DNA from: Atopobiaceae bacterium
GTDB taxonomy: Bacteria; Actinomycetota; Coriobacteriia; Coriobacteriales; Atopobiaceae
DNA: 36,048 nucleotides
Assembly: GCA_017533825.1 (NCBI GenBank)
Contig: JAFWIE010000061.1
Location: 1-36,048, forward strand
Direction of reading: 5' to 3'
The notes beneath the pieces are model-generated. The model saw nothing but the letters and a program-made list of their open reading frames with translations. It was not told the origin of the DNA and did not search any database. A program made the position numbers and the translations under genes. Shown piece by piece: positions 31,719-36,048 of this stretch; position 1 is the first letter of the stretch; each line of letters begins with the position of its first letter.

Positions 31719-32750
31719 TTTGGCAACGGCAAGAGCACTAACCGCTACCATATTCCGCTTCTTATGCGCAGGGCGGACAAGGTACGCGTTAAGACCATAT
31801 ATGCACCAAGACTCAACGCTCCGTGGGATCGCTGGGCCGGTGTGAACTATACCGATAATGTAGACGAACTTCTGGGCGACCCCGAGATTGGCGTGGTCAT
31901 TGTAACGACACCCCCGCATGTTCATTACCAGATCGTGAAGCAGGTTATCGAAGCGGGTAAGAACGTCGTTCTGGAGAAGCCGTTCGTTCCCAGCGTAAAG
32001 GAGGCCGAGGAGCTCTTTGCGCTCGCACGACAGCATGGTGTCATGATTCAGGGATACCAAGACCGTCGGTTCGACAGCGACTTCCTTACCATGTAGAAGG
32101 TCATCTCGTCTGGTAAGCTCGGCGAGCTCTTTGAGGTGGAGATGCACTGGGACTACTATAGGCCTGAGGTGCCCGAAGGTGCGGATCGCTATACTGCTGC
32201 CGATTCCTTCGTGTATAGCCTTGCCTGCCATCCGGTTGATCAGGTGCTGTCGTATTTTGGAATGCCGGATGAGAGACACTTCGATGTCCGCCAGCTCTTG
32301 GGAACTGGTCGCATGAACGACTATTTTGACCTGGACTTCTACTATCGTCATGGCCGCGGTGACTTTGAGGTGTTGCCAGGCGGACTCAAGGTGTCGGTCA
32401 AAGCGAGCTATTTTCGCGCAAAGGAACGTCCGAGTCTGGTGGTCTACGGGAGACGGGGCATGTTCGTCAAGGCGGGCAAGGACAGGCAAGAGGCGGACCT
32501 CAAAAAGTTCTATCTGCCCGACCACGAGGACTTTGGCCTGGATACCCCGGCAGGCTTTGGAACGCTGACCTACTACGACGACGAGGGGCACTATCACGAG
32601 GAGTCCGTGGAAACCGTTGCCGGTGACAACGGCCGCTACTACGACTGTCTCTATGAAACAATCGTGAACGGAGGCGCACCGCTCGTTACCGAGGAGCAGA
32701 CAATGGCCCAGATGCGCCTGCTGGAAGAAGCAACGAACGGACTCGTATAA
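31719..32750 (+). pseudogene. Gfo/Idh/MocA-family oxidoreductase, truncated and with an internal TAG
   Basis: The frame enters at 31719 with FGNGKSTNRYHIPLLM, the nucleotide-binding loop region that should follow a start and a short strand; those 8-10 residues are missing and a TAG precedes. It continues through YTDNVDELLGDPEIGVVIVT, VLEKPFVPS (the EKP motif) and YQDRRFDSDFLTM, then a TAG at 32094-32096, then resumes KVISSGKLGELFEVEMHWDY and runs to TAA 32750 with ADSFVYSLACHPVDQVLSYF. Apart from these two lesions the protein is full length. The family oxidises sugars and related substrates with NAD(P). The left border coincides with the end of the phage remnant. An intact VOC gene follows 11 bases later. 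Confidence 0.8.
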
Positions 32751-32761
32751 AGGAGCATCCC

Positions 32762-33145
32762 ATGCAGCTCACGACCATCCATCATGTGGCGATCATCGTG
32801 TCGGATTACGAGGCATCGCGCGACTTTTACGTTAATAAACTCGGCTTCTCTGTGGTGCGAGAGAACTGGCGTCCGCACAAGCAGGACTGGAAGCTTGGCC
32901 TTTGGGTCAACGAGACAACAGAGCTTGAGATATTTGCGCCCCAAAACCCACCCGAACGGCCGTCGCGTCCCGAGGCATGCGGTCTGAGGCATCTCGCCTT
33001 TGGCGTGGACAACATCGAACAGGTTGTTGCGGAGCTGGAGGGGATGGGCATAGCGTGTGAGTCCATTAGAACCGACGAGTTTACGCATCGTAAGATGACA
33101 CTCTTCCGCGACCCCGATAACCTGCCGCTCGAACTACATGAGTAG
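32762..33145 (+). CDS. VOC-family (glyoxalase/dioxygenase superfamily) metalloprotein
   Basis: 127 residues, full length, with AAAGGAG upstream. Two beta-alpha-beta-beta-beta units are visible: TTIHHVAIIVSDYEASRDFY with TELEIFAPQNP, then GLRHLAFGVDNIEQVVAELE with DPDNLPLELHE at the end. The His in IHHVAI, Glu in LEIF, His in LRHLAF and Glu in LELHE are the usual four metal ligands. It resembles the YaeR-like subgroup of uncharacterised VOC proteins. The substrate is unknown. It was probably co-transcribed with the Gfo/Idh gene that is now broken. Confidence 0.85.
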   Translation: MQLTTIHHVAIIVSDYEASRDFYVNKLGFSVVRENWRPHKQDWKLGLWVNETTELEIFAPQNPPERPSRPEACGLRHLAFGVDNIEQVVAELEGMGIACESIRTDEFTHRKMTLFRDPDNLPLELHE

Positions 33146-33355
33146 ATGTCGGGAAAGGCCGTATGGGACTCCTTGCTTCGGAAGCTCCTACGATACCGAG
33201 GCAGCTCTGCCTTACGGCCCCGGCGAACCTGCGGAGCGATGCGCTCTTCCATGGTCATGTCCAAGCTTGCCAAGGTGGTGTGGGACGTAAACGGCGCTCT
33301 TGCGTATATCTAGGCAGCAGCAAAAAGCCAATATACAGAGAGAAAGAAGGCCATT

Positions 33356-33604
33356 ATGACAGCCAACGGGAACAACGCGAGCTTGCAGGACGAAATGTTT
33401 GAGCTGAGCGACGAGATGCTCGAGTCTATCGCGGGCGGCGAGATAGTGAACTGGAAGACCAAGATCACCCTGAACAGGTACATCAAGGAGTGCAAGCTGA
33501 GAGGGCTCAGCCTCTCCGACGCGCTGACAGAAGTCCAGAACATCTACGGCAGAAACGAGCGCTACTGCAATGCGTTCGTTGGGTACGTTACCGAGAACTG
33601 GTAG
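33356..33604 (+). CDS. Small peptide with double-glycine leader, possible bacteriocin/RiPP precursor
   Basis: 82 residues, ATG preceded by AGAAAGAAGG. Residues 14-28 (MFELSDEMLESIAGG) match the leader pattern of double-glycine-processed peptides: acidic helix, then L..I-A-G-G. Cleavage after GG would release a 54-residue product with two cysteines, two Trp and a basic helix (TLNRYIKECKLRGL). I see no peptidase-transporter, immunity or modification gene within the window. It could be a class II-type bacteriocin, a RiPP substrate or a secreted peptide of another kind. Confidence 0.6.
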   Translation: MTANGNNASLQDEMFELSDEMLESIAGGEIVNWKTKITLNRYIKECKLRGLSLSDALTEVQNIYGRNERYCNAFVGYVTENW

Positions 33605-33612
33605 GAAGCGAA

Positions 33613-33672
33613 TGTCAAAAGGGGCATGACACCTAGCCCTAAAGATGAGTCAAGAGGGGCGTTTTTTCCGTC
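33613..33672. repeat. Half copy of the TGTCAAAAGGGG palindrome
   Basis: AATGTCAAAAGGGGCATGACA (33611-33631) shares its left arm with the palindromes at 34398 and 35899, but the right arm is only partly kept. GTCAAGAGGGGCGTTTTTT follows at 33650-33668 with a T-run. Confidence 0.5.
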
Positions 33673-33725
33673 CACGCCAGGCGCGACAATGCGCTCGTGA
33701 CGACAACCCGAGCAGGAGGTGCGAC

Positions 33726-34094
33726 GTGGCGAGGAAGAGGGAAGGCGCAAGGTCGAAGTCGAAGGCGAGGGCCGCCTCGCAGAACGCCCCGAGGGGGATG
33801 GCCGGCAACATGGCCGAGCTCATCGAGAGGTTCGGCACCGAGGAGGCGTGCGAGCCGCGCATGATCGGCCTGGGGTGGCCCGGGGGCTTCGAGTGCCCGA
33901 GGTGCGGCCACCGCGAGTACGCCAGGGCGTCGGGGCGCGGGGAGTTCCGCTGCGCGGGGTGCGGCCGGCGGTTCTCCGCGACCGGCGGCACCGCGATCGC
34001 GCACACCAAGGCGCCCCTGGCGAAGTGGTTCCGCGCCGCCTTCACGGCGTGCTCGGACGCCAGGGTCATGGGGCCGAGCTCCTCGCAGTGGTAG
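33726..34094 (+). pseudogene. IS1595-family transposase, N-terminal fragment
   Basis: From GTG 33726 a basic stretch leads to NMAELIERFGTEEACEPRMI and the zinc ribbon FECPRCGHREYARASGRGEF, RCAGCGRRFSATGGTAIAHT. CPRC and CAGC are the two metal-binding pairs of IS1595/ISXO2-like transposases. Then comes KAPLAKWFRAAFTAC, after which the sequence diverges and stops. The whole DDE-type catalytic domain is lost. It sits between two copies of a palindromic repeat. Confidence 0.75.
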
Positions 34095-34242
34095 ACGGTG
34101 CAGGTCGGGGAGCTTCCAGGCAGCGGTTTCCTTGGTGACAGTGGCGGTTATGGCATCCTCCTCCGTAGAGATTACATATTGCTAACCTCTGCCAGCTGGG
34201 ATGGACTGCTCCCGCACACATGAGGGGAATGGGGCAAGGGGT

Positions 34243-34395
34243 ATGCGGATCACCGAGGCGATAAAGCACGTGTGCGAGAAGGGTGGCAAGGGCGTCGTGG
34301 GCATTTCTCAGGCCCTCGGGAAGTCCCGGATGTACCTCTCCGCGCTCATAAGCCGTGAGGGCTACCCGCGCACCGACACACTCGTGCAGATCGCC
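34243..34395 (+). pseudogene. XRE-type HTH protein cut by a palindromic repeat
   Basis: ATG 34243 encodes MRITEAIKHVCEKGGKGVVG then ISQALGKSRMYLSALISREG and PRTDTLVQIANV, a nearly complete HTH of the Cro/CI type. Exactly at the end of this segment the palindrome TGTCAAAAGGGGT begins and the normal C-terminal tail is missing. The open frame continues through the antisense of the GGDEF gene, which is not coding. Confidence 0.65.
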
Positions 34396-34397
34396 AA

Positions 34398-34426
34398 TGT
34401 CAAAAGGGGTCTGACCCCTTTTGACA
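34398..34426. repeat. Perfect palindrome, full copy
   Basis: TGTCAAAAGGGGT and ACCCCTTTTGACA are perfect inverted repeats of 13 bases around CTG. It lies 5 bases past the stop of the GGDEF gene, which it may terminate, and interrupts the HTH gene on the other side. Confidence 0.85.
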
Positions 34427-34431
34427 CGGGC

Positions 34432-35835
34432 CTACCGTTCTGCGTGCATCCGCCTCTTGTCCTCATACATGGCCGCGTCCGCTCGGGCAAACACGCTGGC
34501 CATGTCATCGCCCTGCTCGTAGACGGCATAGCCGCAGGCAATCGACACACTCTGCCACGGGTCGCGGGAGCTGTCTCGCATGGTATCCCATGCTCGCTTT
34601 CGCAGGTCGTCTGCGAGCTGCGCGCAACGGGCAAGCTCTTCGTCCTGGACAATCACCGCGAACTCGTCACCGCCCACGCGGAAGATGGGCGAGTTCGCGT
34701 ACACCTCGCGCATCAGGGCGAAGGCGTTCTTTATGTATTCGTTGCCCTTGTCATGCCCGTAGTTGTCATTGATGCGCTTAAGGTAGTTAAGGTCGGTCAC
34801 GACAATGGCAAAGCGAACATCTCCGGCCAAGGCGTCCCACTCTAGCCGCCCCGCCGCCTTCTCGTATGCCGCCTTGTTGCCCGCCCCGGTCAACGCGTCT
34901 CGGTACGCAAGGACATCCATCTTGCTCACATGCTCTTTCATGCTGGTTATCTCGTTGTCCTTGGCGACAAGGTCGCTTGCGTATGCCTGGACGTCTTGCA
35001 CCATCGAGACTATCGAGTCCGAAAGCGCCTGGATCTCGTCGCCGGTTTTGATGCGCGGGTCTTCCATGGTCAGCTCACTCACGTCGGCTCTCTTGTGACA
35101 CTTCTCCTCGAAGTTGCTCGCCGACTTCTGCAGGCGCCCGAGCGGGCCGGCTATGCGGCGCTCTATCCACAGGTTGATGAGGAAGAGCACCAATGCCGAG
35201 AACACAAGCGATATCAAGAAGGCGGCAAGCGCGTACTTTTGCGCGGCATTGTTGATGTCGTTGATCCTTATGTCGCCGCAGATGACGGCAATGGGCTCGC
35301 CCGAGCTGTTGAAGATTGGTCGGATCGCCGTGTAGATGTTGCCGAAGTCGGTGTCGTTGCGAAAGAAGGTGACGGTGGGGTCGTGGTCCATGCGCTTCAT
35401 GTATTGGGCTGCCACGCCTGCCGGATATGCGTCGTCTGTAATCACGCCAAGGTCCGTAAGGGTATCGACCTCGTGTTCCCGTTCCCAGGCAGTGGTGGCG
35501 GCCAGCACATCCATCATGTTGTGGGGCGGGTCTATTTTGAGCGGCTTGATAATATAGATGTACATCAAGTCGTGCGTTTCCTTGAAGTCGTTGGCAAGAA
35601 GCTGGATGCGGTTGTATGCCTCCGACTTCGTACCGGACTAGATGCAGCGTTCCATATCGTCCCCGTCTATCTGCCGAGCTATGCACCCGATGGCATCCCC
35701 GGCATAGTTTTGGTACCGCTCAATCATGTTTGCTCGGTATATCTGATAGCCGGCAACGGCGAGCGTAAGCGAAAGCAGCACCACAACCAAAACGATCATC
35801 CAAAGCAAAGAGGTTCGAATTCTTCTGGTGACCAT
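34432..35835 (-). pseudogene. Membrane-bound diguanylate cyclase (GGDEF) with internal TAG
   Basis: ATG 35835 with GGGAGGG upstream starts MVTRRIRTSLLWMIVLVVVL, a transmembrane helix. An extracytoplasmic sensor region follows and is interrupted by TAG at 35638-35640 (ERCI, stop, SGTKSEAYNRIQLLANDF). Then come a second membrane helix (FLISLVFSALVLFLINLWIE), a HAMP-like segment and a coiled coil. The GGDEF domain has YRDALTGAGNKAAYEK, IVVTDLNYLKRIND and FRVGGDEFAVIV, so its active site is intact. Enzymes of this type make c-di-GMP from GTP. The single stop makes it a probable pseudogene, unless translation restarts at an internal codon such as 35568, which would lose the first membrane helix. 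Confidence 0.8.
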
Positions 35836-35898
35836 AGCGTTCCCTCCCATGCCATCGCCAAGGGCCTAGCGATATGCGTACGATATGAATATATTCGA

Positions 35899-35937
35899 AT
35901 GTCAAAAGGGGCTAAACCCTTTTTTCATTTTTTGGAG
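35899..35937. repeat. Third copy of the TGTCAAAAGGGG repeat, altered right arm
   Basis: TGTCAAAAGGGG followed by CTAAA and CCCTTTTTT forms a shorter hairpin ending in a T-run. It lies just upstream of the GNAT ribosome-binding site and has the same orientation as the copies at 33613 and 34398. Confidence 0.6.
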
Positions 35938-35944
35938 GTACGCC

Positions 35945-36048
35945 ATGGAATACAAGGTCAGAGGAATCAGGGAGGACGAGTGGCCGCTGCTCGAGGACTT
36001 TCTCTACGAGGCGATATACGTTCCCGAGGGCTTCGAGGGCGAGGTGCC
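35945..36048 (+). CDS. GNAT-family acetyltransferase, N-terminal part (cut by window end)
   Basis: ATG 35945 follows TTGGAGGTACGCC, a good ribosome-binding site. The visible 34 residues (MEYKVRGIREDEWPLLEDFL, YEAIYVPEGFEGEV) match the start of GNAT proteins, in particular the type beginning IR...EWPLLEDFLYEAI. The acetyl-CoA binding motif lies beyond the window. Confidence 0.75.
   Translation, partial: MEYKVRGIREDEWPLLEDFLYEAIYVPEGFEGEV

Noticed and set aside
18864..35640. Genome-wide recoding of TAG as a sense codon
   Set aside because: TAG is the terminal stop of several intact genes here (S-4TM, the duplicated protein, the HNH-like protein, the small ParA partner), so reassignment is unlikely. 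Suppression remains only a weak possibility.

Overview
The window is GC-rich and uses GTG and TTG starts freely. Its mix of families (VaFE-repeat surface protein; Maff2, PrgI and VirD4 conjugation proteins; GH25 endolysin) points to a Coriobacteriia actinobacterium of the Olsenella/Collinsella/Atopobium type. That assignment is inference: there is no rRNA or core marker here. The window looks like a decayed integrative conjugative element (ICE) or plasmid loaded with anti-phage genes, next to a prophage lysis remnant, then a few chromosomal genes that are partly pseudogenes.

Layout. 1-1.0 kb holds IS3-family debris and a truncated HxlR regulator. 0.98-2.4 kb holds an E2-like protein with a SEC-C motif overlapping an S-4TM pore-type effector; this looks like a CBASS operon with its front end lost, because no cyclase is present. 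2.6-4.6 kb holds two unknown genes: an internally duplicated protein and an HNH-like zinc protein. 4.9-6.2 kb holds a partition-type cassette: a frameshifted HTH gene, ParA and a small DNA-binding protein. 6.5-17.2 kb is the densest defence block. It has a C5 methyltransferase with a convergent DUF4928 protein, then a Sau3AI/MutH-type endonuclease, a protein pairing a possible EVE-like region with a NucS-like nuclease, a second C5 methyltransferase of the M.Sau3AI type, and a 1324-residue protein with a PD-(D/E)xK-like N-terminus followed by a STAND-like NTPase. 17.2-18.6 kb has two unknown genes. 18.8-21.3 kb, on the minus strand, has a damaged sigma-like protein and a truncated VaFE surface protein. 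22.2-26.6 kb has an AlbA_2 (Schlafen-type) protein and an AAA_13 ATPase resembling RloC/PrrC.

26.8-30.5 kb is the conjugation module on the minus strand: VirD4, a small ORF, Maff2, PrgI and a VirB6 fragment. VirD4 lacks its N-terminus and VirB6 is only a tail. VirB4 and relaxase are absent, so the element cannot be self-transmissible from these genes alone. 30.5-31.7 kb is a phage lysis cassette (small coiled-coil membrane protein, frameshifted holin, endolysin truncated at the VirD4 junction). It carries two inverted copies of a short palindromic element whose hairpin stems differ in sequence but both pair. 31.7-36.0 kb has a Gfo/Idh/MocA pseudogene, an intact VOC protein, a small protein with a double-glycine leader, IS1595 and HTH fragments, a GGDEF gene broken by one TAG, repeated TGTCAAAAGGGG palindromes and the start of a GNAT gene.

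Together: the ParA cassette and conjugation genes bracket the restriction-modification and NTPase genes, so the defence genes look like cargo of a mobile element. The best candidate for an undescribed system is the nuclease-STAND giant together with the five-gene restriction-modification neighbourhood it follows.
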